NCBI GenBank assembly: GCA_009785655.1
Contig: WQVW01000004.1
Coordinates: 1-21,297 of the forward strand
Direction of reading: 5' to 3'
DNA: 21,297 nucleotides
DNA from: Oscillospiraceae bacterium
Lineage (GTDB): Bacteria > Bacillota > Clostridia > Oscillospirales > Oscillospiraceae
Shown: positions 7,812-15,399 of the stretch, piece after piece
Numbering within the stretch: the first letter of the stretch is position 1
Layout of the letters: each line of letters begins with the position of its first letter
Translations under genes and position numbers: made by a program
The notes under the pieces: model-generated
The model's database searches: none
What the model saw: the letters and a program-made list of their open reading frames with translations, nothing else
Told to the model about the DNA's origin: nothing

Positions 7812-9695
7812 ATGGGAGTAAAAGGTTATTTAGGAAAGTACGTCGTCATTGATCTTGCCACGCAAAAACATGAGGTGCGCGAGTTTGAGAAAGACGTGCT
7901 GAAAAACTTTGTGGGAGGACCGGCGCTTGGTGCAAAAATTCTGTACGATTTGATGCCGGCCAAAACACCGTGGGACGCACCTGAAAGCGTCATCGGCTTT
8001 GTATCCAGCCCATCAAACGGAACAGGCCCACTGTTAGGTGCACGCTATACAGTGGTCAGCAAATCCCCTGTCACAGGAATGTGGAACGATGCAAACAGCG
8101 GCGGCAACTTTGGGCCGTTACTGCGCAAGTCAGGATACGACGCTGTGTTTATCAAAGGGATTTCTGCGAAACCTGTGTACGTTTTCATTGATGACGGCGA
8201 AATCTCGTTCCATGACGCATCAAAGGTATGGGGCATGAAGACAGAAGAGACCGAACACGCGATCCAAAAAGAACTCGGCGACAACAAAGTCGGTATCGCG
8301 CTGATTGGCCCGGCCGGAGAGCGCAAGTCGCTGATGGCCGCGGTGATGAATGACACGCACCGTGCAGCGGGCAGGGGCGGTTCTGGTGCTGTGATGGGCA
8401 GCAAAAACTTAAAAGCATTGGTATGCCGCGGCAGTGCCACAGTTGAAGCTGCCAACAAAGACGATGTCATCGCGCTGAATAAAGAAATCGCCGAATGGGC
8501 AAAAAGCGGCCCGTTGGCTGATACGATGTATCCGATGTTCTTTAACCACGGCACCGGCGGTACATATGAGAGTGCGGTGCTGGGCAGTGATGCCGGCATC
8601 AAAAACTGGGGCGGCGTCCCGGCGGATCTCACCGAAGCCGAAATAAAAGCAGTTTCCGGCCCTGTGATGGATGAACGCTGGAAAAAGAAAAAATATGCTT
8701 GTAACTCTTGCTCTCTCGGTTGCGGTGCACTGTATGAAATCAAAGACGGCAAATATCCGATTAAAGAAACAGGCCGTCCTGAATATGAAAACATGGCCGC
8801 GTTCGGCTCTACGCTCGGTTCAGGTGACGCGGAAGTCGTCAACTGGCTGAACTTCCTGTGCAACGAATACGGTTATGATACCATTTCGTTCGGTGGTGTA
8901 ATTGCTTGGGCGATGGAATCCTATGTCAACGGCCTGTTCACACTGGAAGAAACGGGCGGAATCGACCTCACATGGGGCAACGCGGACGCCATTGCCAAAA
9001 TGGCCGAAGCGATCTGCAAAGCCAATACAGATATGGGCAAAATCCTGAATCTTGGCGCAACAGCTGCGGCGAAACATTATAACCGCGGTGAAGAATACGC
9101 AATAACCGCCGGCGGCATTGAGATTCCGCACCATGATCCGCGCAGATCTCCGGGTCTTGCACGGACATATCAATATGATCCGACCCCAGGCAGACACGTC
9201 AAAGGCGGCCAAGGCTTCCTTGCAGCAGCATTCCTGCCGCCGGAAGAGAAGTTTGATTACGACCATCCCGGACATGCCGAGCGTGATGTGGAAGGTGTTG
9301 CCGAGGTCGAAATGGCGAATAACGGCGGGTTCTGTGAATTCGCAGGCATTGCTATACCGCCGGGCGTTAAGTCTAAGCTCTTATCCGCTGTCACCGGTGT
9401 GGACTACACGGGTGACTTCGGACTTCAAACTGGCATGCGTTCATACACGATGCGCCATGCGTTTAACCTGCGCGAAGGTATGAAACGTGAAGACAACACG
9501 ATCTCTGGTCGCATTGTCGGCAAACCGGCAATGAAATCCGGCCCGAACGAAGGTGTCAGCATTGATAACGAAAAACTGGCTGATAAGTTCTTTGCCAAAA
9601 TGGGCTGGGATGTGAAAACAATGGTTCCGTCGAAGAAAGTCCTCGAAGATTTGGGCGGAATGGAGACTGTGATTAAAGACCTGCACGGAGGTTAA
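7812..9695 (+). CDS. Tungsten-type aldehyde:ferredoxin oxidoreductase family protein
   Basis: The 627-residue product has AOR-family size and order. This family oxidises aldehydes to acids (or reduces acids) with a bis-pterin W/Mo site and one 4Fe-4S cluster, using ferredoxin. Visible: NSGGNFGPLLRKSGYDAVFI (96-115) and DTHRAAGRGGSGAVMGSKNL (181-200), both pterin-binding stretches; cluster cysteines C297, C300, C304 (CNSCSLGC) and C508; GRPEYE with a conserved Glu around 325. The two family DxxGL(D/C) motifs are altered here to NEYGYD (351-356) and NNGGFC (503-508), suggesting a divergent subfamily and perhaps a different substrate. Start 7812 follows CAGGAGG (7800-7806); the frame is open upstream to 7746 without SD. 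First gene of an AOR, carrier, activator operon. Confidence 0.92.
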   Translation: MGVKGYLGKYVVIDLATQKHEVREFEKDVLKNFVGGPALGAKILYDLMPAKTPWDAPESVIGFVSSPSNGTGPLLGARYTVVSKSPVTGMWNDANSGGNFGPLLRKSGYDAVFIKGISAKPVYVFIDDGEISFHDASKVWGMKTEETEHAIQKELGDNKVGIALIGPAGERKSLMAAVMNDTHRAAGRGGSGAVMGSKNLKALVCRGSATVEAANKDDVIALNKEIAEWAKSGPLADTMYPMFFNHGTGGTYESAVLGSDAGIKNWGGVPADLTEAEIKAVSGPVMDERWKKKKYACNSCSLGCGALYEIKDGKYPIKETGRPEYENMAAFGSTLGSGDAEVVNWLNFLCNEYGYDTISFGGVIAWAMESYVNGLFTLEETGGIDLTWGNADAIAKMAEAICKANTDMGKILNLGATAAAKHYNRGEEYAITAGGIEIPHHDPRRSPGLARTYQYDPTPGRHVKGGQGFLAAAFLPPEEKFDYDHPGHAERDVEGVAEVEMANNGGFCEFAGIAIPPGVKSKLLSAVTGVDYTGDFGLQTGMRSYTMRHAFNLREGMKREDNTISGRIVGKPAMKSGPNEGVSIDNEKLADKFFAKMGWDVKTMVPSKKVLEDLGGMETVIKDLHGG

Positions 9696-9701
9696 GTAAA
9701 A

Positions 9702-9953
9702 ATGCTTACGGTTGATGTGAAATTTGTCGCGAACGAGCTGACGCCCGGCCTTGAAAACGGAGAATATACAGTGGAAGACGGTGCATCCGTTCGGGAGATT
9801 ATCGCTGTGTGCGAAAATCAGTACGGCGTTGTGATTCCTTCTGATAACTTCAAGATGATGTATCCCCTTTTCAACGGGAAGCCCATCACGCTTGACGGGA
9901 AAGTCACAGTGGACGGCACATTGCACATCTGCCGTGTGGTCATGGGCGGCTGA
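9702..9953 (+). CDS. MoaD/ThiS-family sulfur carrier protein
   Basis: An 83-residue ubiquitin-fold-sized protein ending in a C-terminal Gly-Gly (CRVVMGG), the hallmark by which MoaD/ThiS carriers are adenylated and thiocarboxylated. MoaD donates sulfur to form the dithiolene of molybdopterin, which also carries tungsten. It starts six bases after the AOR stop (SD GGAGGTTAAG overlapping the end of AOR) and is followed two bases after its stop by the ThiF-like gene, so carrier and activator are produced together with their likely client oxidoreductase. A ThiS role is not excluded, but no thiamine genes are nearby. Confidence 0.85.
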   Translation: MLTVDVKFVANELTPGLENGEYTVEDGASVREIIAVCENQYGVVIPSDNFKMMYPLFNGKPITLDGKVTVDGTLHICRVVMGG

Positions 9954-9955
9954 TT

Positions 9956-10666
9956 ATGGATGAAAGATTTTCACGGCAAATTGCCTTTCGGGGCATCGGT
10001 GAAGATGGCCATCACAAACTCAACACTGCCCGCATCGCGATTGTCGGCGTCGGTGCTTTAGGCACGGTTGCCGCTGACAGGCTCTGCCGCGCTGGGATAG
10101 GCTATCTGCGCCTGATTGATCCTGATGTCGTGGAGCTGTCAAATCTTCAGCGCCAAATGCTGTACACGGAAGCCGACATAGGTAAATCCAAAGCCGCAAC
10201 AGCACAGAAACATTTGCAGGCAATAAACTCAGAGATCACAATAGACGCACTGCAAACGCGGATAGAATCCGCCGATGACTCGGTGATGCAAGGTGTGGAT
10301 ATCATCATCGACTGCACCGACAACGCCAGGGTGCGCTATCTGATTAACGAGAGTTGCCATAAATCAGGCATCCCGTGGATTCACGGCGCAGCAGCAGGCT
10401 CTACCGGCGTAGTGTGTGCGATGGTAAAAGGCCGCGCATGTTTCAGATGCCTGTACGCCGACGCGGAGGGCAAAGGCGACACCGCTGCGACATTGGGAAT
10501 GCTAAGCACGCTCACGTCAGTTGTCGGCTCCCTTGAAGCCAACGAAGCGATGAAAGTGCTTGTCGGCGCCCCAACAGCGGGCCTGATGATGTTCGATATC
10601 TGGAGCGGTACATTCGAGTACATCGAAACATCCCCCGACCCAGATTGCCCAGTGTGCGGCGTGTAG
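9956..10666 (+). CDS. ThiF/MoeB/HesA-family carrier-adenylating protein
   Basis: This 236-residue E1-like protein probably adenylates the C-terminal glycine of the preceding carrier. It begins MDERFSRQIAFRGIGEDG, typical for the family, then has the Rossmann loop GVGALG (31-36), DPDVVELSNLQRQ (55-67) with the nucleotide-contacting Asp and Arg, and DCTDN (119-123). Zinc ligands are C162/C165 (CFRC) and C231/C234 (CPVC). At the place where many ThiF/MoeB proteins carry the crossover-loop Cys (SCxxxGVLG type), this one has GDTAATLGM with no Cys. MoeB does not need that residue for MoaD adenylation, so this fits MoeB-like activity without sulfur transfer. ATG follows the carrier's stop by two bases; the SD lies within the end of that gene. 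Confidence 0.85.
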   Translation: MDERFSRQIAFRGIGEDGHHKLNTARIAIVGVGALGTVAADRLCRAGIGYLRLIDPDVVELSNLQRQMLYTEADIGKSKAATAQKHLQAINSEITIDALQTRIESADDSVMQGVDIIIDCTDNARVRYLINESCHKSGIPWIHGAAAGSTGVVCAMVKGRACFRCLYADAEGKGDTAATLGMLSTLTSVVGSLEANEAMKVLVGAPTAGLMMFDIWSGTFEYIETSPDPDCPVCGV

Positions 10667-10699
10667 GGGCTGCACTCTGCCACCCACTTCCGAAAAACA

Positions 10700-10738
10700 A
10701 AAAAAGGCTGTCTTCTGTTTTTGAAGACAGCCTTTTTT
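10700..10738. terminator. Bidirectional rho-independent terminator
   Basis: GGCTGTCTTC (10706-10715) pairs with GAAGACAGCC (10723-10732) across a 7-base loop; A-run before and T6 after. It lies between the converging thiF-like and SDR genes and suits both. Confidence 0.92.
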
Positions 10739-10744
10739 ATTTGT

Positions 10745-11662
10745 TTATGTCGTATACAGCGAATAGAAAGTCTTAAACGTCTTTTCCATCCCTTCTGAGA
10801 ACGGTGTGTATTTGAAGTCGAGGGTTTCGGTGATCTTGCGCCCGTTGTAGACGGCGTCTTCGGTCAGCGGAAATGGAAATGGGATTTGCTTTTCCGCCGC
10901 TTCTTGCGCTGTGAATTCCCGCGTTTCAAACGGGCCGCTGTTGTAGCGTTCAAAATCTGCTAATAGCTGCTGATACGTTACCGATTCAGTTCCGGCTAAG
11001 TTGAATATTTCATTATAAGCACGAGAGTCCCCTATACATGCCATCAGCGCGTCTGCAACGTCAAGGACATAGACAAAGTTGAATCTCGCTGTCGCGTCTG
11101 CCGGAATGGGGACAACGTGTTTCCTTGCAATCAGCTGAATGTAAAACGACTCACGCGGTGCGTAATTGAACGGCCCATAGATGAACGCCGGGCGGAGTAT
11201 CGTATACTTTATGCCCGCCTTTTCACAGTTTTCAATAAGCTCTCGCTCCAGCTGGATTTTCGCACGCGAACTCTCAATCTCTGACGGGCTTCCATCGTCT
11301 TTGGACACGTTAATCACCGGCGAAATCTCTGACGGGGTCGTGACACCCGGGGCATAGACACTGGCAGTACTAAAAAAGATATATTGCTTTATCCTGCCGC
11401 CGAGCGCGTCAATCACCGGTTTGATTTCACCCGGACTATGCGCACAGAAATCAATCAGCGCGTCATATGTGATATCGGGCACCAGCCGCGCAATCATTCG
11501 TGGGCTGCGTCTATTGCATTTGTATTGCGTCACATGCGCTAACTCCATTGGGAAGTTGCCCCTATTGACCACGTGCAGGTTATATTCACCGCTTTTTGAT
11601 GCTTGAATACAAAAAACTCTGCCTGCAAAAACACTTCCGCCAATCACAAGAACGTTTTTCAT
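10745..11662 (-). CDS. Atypical SDR / NAD-dependent epimerase-dehydratase-like protein
   Basis: A 305-residue protein with an N-terminal Rossmann fold of the extended-SDR type: MKNVLVIGGSVFAGR, where GGSVFAGR (8-15) resembles the GGTxFxGR loop of CSP41-like atypical SDRs. FFSTASVYAP (96-105) holds the usual Ser region and LRPAFIYGP (156-164) is a typical epimerase stretch. The YxxxK catalytic pair is broken: K135 is present but the Tyr position is S131 (SSRAK). The enzyme may therefore bind nucleotide without classic SDR catalysis. Two adjacent ATGs (11665, 11662) are possible; the second sits better behind GAGGG. Same direction as the UroD-like genes, 94 bases downstream, and ends at a bidirectional terminator, so it is probably the last gene of that transcript. 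Substrate unknown. Confidence 0.82.
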   Translation of the reverse strand: MKNVLVIGGSVFAGRVFCIQASKSGEYNLHVVNRGNFPMELAHVTQYKCNRRSPRMIARLVPDITYDALIDFCAHSPGEIKPVIDALGGRIKQYIFFSTASVYAPGVTTPSEISPVINVSKDDGSPSEIESSRAKIQLERELIENCEKAGIKYTILRPAFIYGPFNYAPRESFYIQLIARKHVVPIPADATARFNFVYVLDVADALMACIGDSRAYNEIFNLAGTESVTYQQLLADFERYNSGPFETREFTAQEAAEKQIPFPFPLTEDAVYNGRKITETLDFKYTPFSEGMEKTFKTFYSLYTT

Positions 11663-11683
11663 CATAATACCCTCAAAAGTCAC

Positions 11684-11743
11684 GGGCGGCCAAAGGCCGC
11701 CCCTACGGATATTTTCCACCCGCAGGGGCGCGCTTGACACGTC
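11684..11743. repeat. GC-rich palindromic intergenic repeat, copy 2 (double hairpin)
   Basis: A perfect hairpin GGGCGGCC-AAA-GGCCGCCC (11684-11702) is followed by an overlapping dyad CCCCTACGG (11700-11708) with CCGCAGGGG (11720-11728), 8 of 9 paired. The right part CCGCAGGGGCGCGCTT (11720-11735) followed by TCCGT matches copy 1 at 3085 with one substitution. It lies between the SDR start and the stop of the first UroD-like gene. Confidence 0.7.
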
Positions 11744-11756
11744 CGTGGATGTGTTG

Positions 11757-12839
11757 TTACTTGCTGTAGTTTTCGCGGGAGCGGATGTAAAGCTCTTCCC
11801 GATAAGCGGGTGTCAGCACCTGTCCGCCGTAATAGTTCAGGATCGACGGCTTACCGGGCTGGCAGAATTTATCCGCATATTCCCGCGCCAGTCTGCGTTG
11901 ATCCGCCTCTGATGTCGTGGCGGGGTCAAACTGCTCCGGAATAACACCGATGATCATTTGGTCGCCATACAGCTCATACATTTTATGTGTATCATTCATC
12001 GCTTGCGGGCACCAGAAATCCCATCCAGCGGCGATGATATTCGGCACTTGCTTTAACGCCATGCCACAGCTGTGCAGCTCACAATACTTGCCTTTAGAGT
12101 GAAGGAAATCGGTAATCTTTCTCATGTAAGGCACAATCATCTCCTCAGCGACTGCCGGTGAGAAAAACGTCTCTTTCTGCGATCCCCAGTCATCATGGAA
12201 GCAGAAGCAATTGATCGCTGGGAAATAGGTGATATATTTGTCAAATATTTTGATGTAAAGATCGCTGATCTTGTCAAACAAATCTTTCACCGCCGGTTTT
12301 TGATCCTCATCAACCATCGCCATAATCGCACCCTCAAAGTCCATGAAGGAGATCAGCCGCTCATACAACCCGGTTTGGAACCAAGTGATATTGAACGCAT
12401 CATCTTTCAAGAACGTGCCGTTGTTTCTTTTGGCTGCACCTTCCCAATCCCACGAGTCGATATCAGGCCAGACAAGTTTGTCATACCACTCGTTCGCGTC
12501 TTCCATAAACGGCTCACCCGGGCGAACCATGGAGCCTGTGGCCATCGGGATGTACTCCCACTCAATGCCGAACATGTCCGGACCGCCGCCATCGATCGGA
12601 ATCATCATTTCCGATTCAATGACGAACGCGCGCGCGACGTTATCAGGCAAAAGTTTCGGCGTAAATATGCGCCCTTCAGCAAGGCTGATGACCTGCCAGA
12701 TCGGCTCACGCCGCATCAGTGCGAGATAGCCTTCTTTCGCCGGCACAGGATAGTCGAAAATTTGCAAGCTGGGTACGTAGGGGGATCCCATGGTTTCCCC
12801 CACTACTTTCAATTCTTTTGGGTCAAATTTCGGTACCAT
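11757..12839 (-). CDS. UroD/MtaA-like zinc methyltransferase family protein, copy A
   Basis: The 360-residue protein belongs to the uroporphyrinogen-decarboxylase-fold superfamily that also contains the corrinoid methyltransferases MtaA/MtbA and the O-demethylase methyltransferases of acetogens. It has HDDWGSQ (215-221), frequent in anaerobe UroD-like proteins, and a putative zinc site: HSCG with H256 and C258, plus C326 (KFC near the end), as expected for thiol- or methyl-activating MtaA-type enzymes rather than true heme-pathway HemE. Start 12839 follows GGAGGAA with 9 bases; an ORF extension to 12908 lacks SD. It is clearly paralogous to the upstream neighbour (12957-14045) along its whole length. 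No corrinoid protein or activase is in the window, so acceptor and donor are unknown. Confidence 0.82.
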   Translation of the reverse strand: MVPKFDPKELKVVGETMGSPYVPSLQIFDYPVPAKEGYLALMRREPIWQVISLAEGRIFTPKLLPDNVARAFVIESEMMIPIDGGGPDMFGIEWEYIPMATGSMVRPGEPFMEDANEWYDKLVWPDIDSWDWEGAAKRNNGTFLKDDAFNITWFQTGLYERLISFMDFEGAIMAMVDEDQKPAVKDLFDKISDLYIKIFDKYITYFPAINCFCFHDDWGSQKETFFSPAVAEEMIVPYMRKITDFLHSKGKYCELHSCGMALKQVPNIIAAGWDFWCPQAMNDTHKMYELYGDQMIIGVIPEQFDPATTSEADQRRLAREYADKFCQPGKPSILNYYGGQVLTPAYREELYIRSRENYSK

Positions 12840-12956
12840 AGTATTGCGTTCCTCCGTTAATTTATATCGTCCCGCGCCCCGCAAACAGCCCAACACACCA
12901 ACAGTCACCCGCCGCGATTGCCGGCTGGTTCGCGGAACTGCGAAACATGATTATAT

Positions 12957-14045
12957 TTACTTACTGTAATTCATGCGGGATTGCTTATACATTTCTTCCC
13001 GGTATGGCCGCGTGAGCACGGACGAGCCGTAATAGTTGAAATACGACGGTTTTTTCGGGTCACAGAACTTGTTTACATACTCTTGCGCGGCACGACGTTG
13101 CTCTTCTTCCGACTTTTCGGCAGGGTCATACAAGTCCGGTGTAACGCCGATGACCATTTGGTCTCCGTACAGTTCGTAGATCTTATGCGTATCGTTCATC
13201 AGCTGCCCGCTCCAAGAATCCCATCCGGCGGCGATGATGTTCGGCACTTGCTTGAGAAGCTGTCCGCAACTGTGCAGATCGGCAAACTTGCCCCTTGAAT
13301 GGATATAATCCGTGACCTTTTTCATGTAGGGCACGATCATCTCTTCAGCGACTGCCGGCGAGAAAAATGTCTCTTTCTGTGAGCCCCAGTCATCGTGAAT
13401 GCAGAAACCGTCTATTTCAGGGAAATATGTAAGATATTTGTCTATAATCTTGATGTATAGGTCAGACAGTTTTTCAAAAAATGCCTTCACCGCGTCTTGC
13501 TGGTCTTCATCGAACAATGCCATAATCGCGCCTTCAAAATCCATGAAAGAAATAAGCCGTTCATACCAGCCGTTCATAATCCAGCAGACAATATATTTAT
13601 CCGCATTGGCGGTAAGGAATTCTTTGTTCACCCTTGCGGCCGCTTCCCAATCCCAGGAATCAATATCCGGCCAAACTACTTTGTCTGCGATCTCGTTCGC
13701 GTCCTCAATAAACGGCTTGCCCGGGCGAACCATCGAGCCGCCAGCCTGCTCCACGTATTCCCACTCAATTCCGAATATGTCTTTGCCGCCGCCTTGGCCA
13801 AGTGTCATGCCGCTGCCGTCCACGACAAAGGCCCTCGCGACGTTGTCGGGGTGTACTTTCGGGCAGAACATCGCTTGCTCAGTGCCTGTCATCTGCCAGA
13901 CCGCTTCACCTTTAAACAGCGAAATAAACGCCTCTTTCGGTGTCATCGGGGTGTCGTAAACAGGAATCGGATCCGGGTTGATAAAGTTTCCTGGAATCTC
14001 ACCGACTACAGTCAGTTCTTTTGGGTCAAATGCTGGTACTGCCAT
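12957..14045 (-). CDS. UroD/MtaA-like zinc methyltransferase family protein, copy B
   Basis: The 362-residue product is a tandem paralogue of the gene at 11757-12839, sharing the opening FDPKEL, FGIEWEY, GSMVRPG, VVWPDIDSWDWE (VWPDIDSWDWE in copy A), YERLISFMDFEGAIMA and DWGSQKETFFSPAVAEEMIVPYM. The putative zinc ligands are kept: H258, C260 (HSCG) and C328. Differences cluster near residues 20-40, 78-88 and 275-282 (SWSGQL where copy A has FWCPQA), regions that could set substrate choice. SD GGGAGGG lies before ATG 14045. It is the first gene behind the promoter at 14089-14117; copy A begins 117 bases after its stop. Function in methyl transfer is inferred from fold family and neighbours; a decarboxylase is less likely because the HxC...C set is present. 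Confidence 0.82.
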   Translation of the reverse strand: MAVPAFDPKELTVVGEIPGNFINPDPIPVYDTPMTPKEAFISLFKGEAVWQMTGTEQAMFCPKVHPDNVARAFVVDGSGMTLGQGGGKDIFGIEWEYVEQAGGSMVRPGKPFIEDANEIADKVVWPDIDSWDWEAAARVNKEFLTANADKYIVCWIMNGWYERLISFMDFEGAIMALFDEDQQDAVKAFFEKLSDLYIKIIDKYLTYFPEIDGFCIHDDWGSQKETFFSPAVAEEMIVPYMKKVTDYIHSRGKFADLHSCGQLLKQVPNIIAAGWDSWSGQLMNDTHKIYELYGDQMVIGVTPDLYDPAEKSEEEQRRAAQEYVNKFCDPKKPSYFNYYGSSVLTRPYREEMYKQSRMNYSK

Positions 14046-14088
14046 GTTTCATTTCCCTCCCTGATCATTATTGATAAGATTTGCTACA

Positions 14089-14117
14089 ATTATACAGGGT
14101 ATTGTCCAGATGGTCAA
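14089..14117 (-). promoter_or_regulatory. Promoter of the tandem UroD-like operon
   Basis: Minus strand: TTGACC (14117-14112), 17-base spacer, TATAAT (14094-14089), start expected near 14082. An imperfect dyad ATTGTCC-AGAT-GGTCAAT (14101-14118) covers the -35 element and part of the spacer, a natural place for a repressor. Confidence 0.75.
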
Positions 14118-14157
14118 TCCCTCAAAAACACCAAAGATGCTAAAAACATCCGCAACC

Positions 14158-15399
14158 TTAATAAGCCCAGCTGTTTAAGTATTTTTCCTGTTCTGAAGTC
14201 AGCTTATCAATTGAAAGTCCGCAAGCCTGCAGCTTTTTCCAAGCCACCTCAAAATCAATCGCTTCCGGCACTGGGACAACGCCGGGTTTCATGCGCGCAT
14301 GATTCTCTGCCAAAAACTTCGCTGAAAGGGCTTGAATCGCGAAACTCATGTCCATAATCTCAACCGGATGCCCATCTCCGGAAGCCAAGTTGACCAATCT
14401 TCCCTCCGCTAGGACAAAGATTGTTTTGCCGCTATCCAGCGTATAGCCTGCGATATTCGGCTTCTCTTCACGCTTCGGTGCGTTTTGATCAAGCCAATCG
14501 ATATCGACTTCAACATTGAAATGTCCCGCGTTACAGAGTATCGCGCCGTCTTTCATCTTATCAAAATGCCGCTTTGTGATAACGCCCGCGCACCCAGTCG
14601 CCGTGATGAATAGATCCCCCTGACTGGCCGCTTCATCCATTGTCATGACTTCAAACCCATCCATCAATGCTTCTAATGCCTTGACCGGATCAATTTCGGT
14701 AACGCAAATCCGCGCGCCGAAGCCTTTGGCCCGCATCGCGATGCCTTTGCCGCACCAGCCATATCCGGCAATGACGACATTTTTCCCGGCGACGATGAGA
14801 TTCGTTGTTCTATTAATCCCATCCCACACCGACTGACCAGTTCCATATCTGTTGTCAAACAGATATTTGCACTGCGCATCGTTGACTGCAATCATCGGAA
14901 ATTTCAATGACTGATCCGCCGCCATGGAGTGTAAGCGTTTTATACCGGTGGTGGTCTCCTCACATCCGCCGTACACATCTGGAATCAGATGCTGCAGCTT
15001 TGTGTGCATGATGTTCACCAGGTCTCCCCCATCGTCGATGATGATATTCGGACCGATTGCCAACGCCGCAGTCAAATGCCGATGATATTCAGCTTCCGTT
15101 GCACCATGCCAGGCGTATACCGCCATGCCGCCCGCAGCAAGTGCGGCAGCCACATCATCCTGCGTTGAAAGCGGATTGCAGCCGGTGGCGTGCATTTCTG
15201 CCCCGCCAGCTGCCAATACACGGCATAGACAGGCCGTTTTGGCCTCCATATGCACTGACAATGTGATTTTCATGCCCTCAAACGGCTTGGACTTCTCAAA
15301 ATCAGACTTAATCGCGTTCAGCAGCGGCATATTCCGCCATGCCCACGCTATCTTTTGCTCACCCGACGGCGCCAGTGATAAATCTCGCACTTCACTCAT
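14158..15399 (-). CDS. ahcY: Adenosylhomocysteinase family (SAH or S-inosylhomocysteine hydrolase)
   Basis: The predicted enzyme (413 aa) cleaves S-adenosylhomocysteine, or its deaminated form, to homocysteine and a nucleoside using bound NAD. Motifs: DDGGD (122-126), EETTTG (147-152), CKYLFDN with K178, D182 and N183 matching the catalytic Lys/Asp/Asn, the NAD loop GYGWCGKG (212-219), and GDGHPVEIMD near the end. It has the short archaeal/Thermotoga-like C-terminus (LTSEQEKYLNSWAY) without the KPDHYRY ending of eukaryotic enzymes. The ATG at 15399 overlaps the deaminase stop as ATGA and has AAGGA ten bases upstream, so I prefer it over the ATG at 15420. Coupling to a SAH deaminase suggests S-inosylhomocysteine as the true substrate, as shown for the Methanocaldococcus jannaschii homologue. 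Confidence 0.93.
   Translation of the reverse strand: MSEVRDLSLAPSGEQKIAWAWRNMPLLNAIKSDFEKSKPFEGMKITLSVHMEAKTACLCRVLAAGGAEMHATGCNPLSTQDDVAAALAAGGMAVYAWHGATEAEYHRHLTAALAIGPNIIIDDGGDLVNIMHTKLQHLIPDVYGGCEETTTGIKRLHSMAADQSLKFPMIAVNDAQCKYLFDNRYGTGQSVWDGINRTTNLIVAGKNVVIAGYGWCGKGIAMRAKGFGARICVTEIDPVKALEALMDGFEVMTMDEAASQGDLFITATGCAGVITKRHFDKMKDGAILCNAGHFNVEVDIDWLDQNAPKREEKPNIAGYTLDSGKTIFVLAEGRLVNLASGDGHPVEIMDMSFAIQALSAKFLAENHARMKPGVVPVPEAIDFEVAWKKLQACGLSIDKLTSEQEKYLNSWAY

Noticed and set aside
8045..8863. 272-codon minus-strand open frame within the AOR gene
   Set aside because: Antisense to a clear AOR with intact motifs; Ser/Pro/Leu-rich, no SD and no family resemblance.
12195..12860. 221-codon plus-strand open frame opposite the first UroD-like gene
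   Set aside because: Shadow frame without SD; the minus-strand product is clearly homologous to its neighbour.
13497..14357. 286-codon plus-strand open frame across the second UroD-like gene
   Set aside because: Antisense shadow of a conserved gene and its promoter; the same shadow appears opposite the paralogue, caused by shared codon use.
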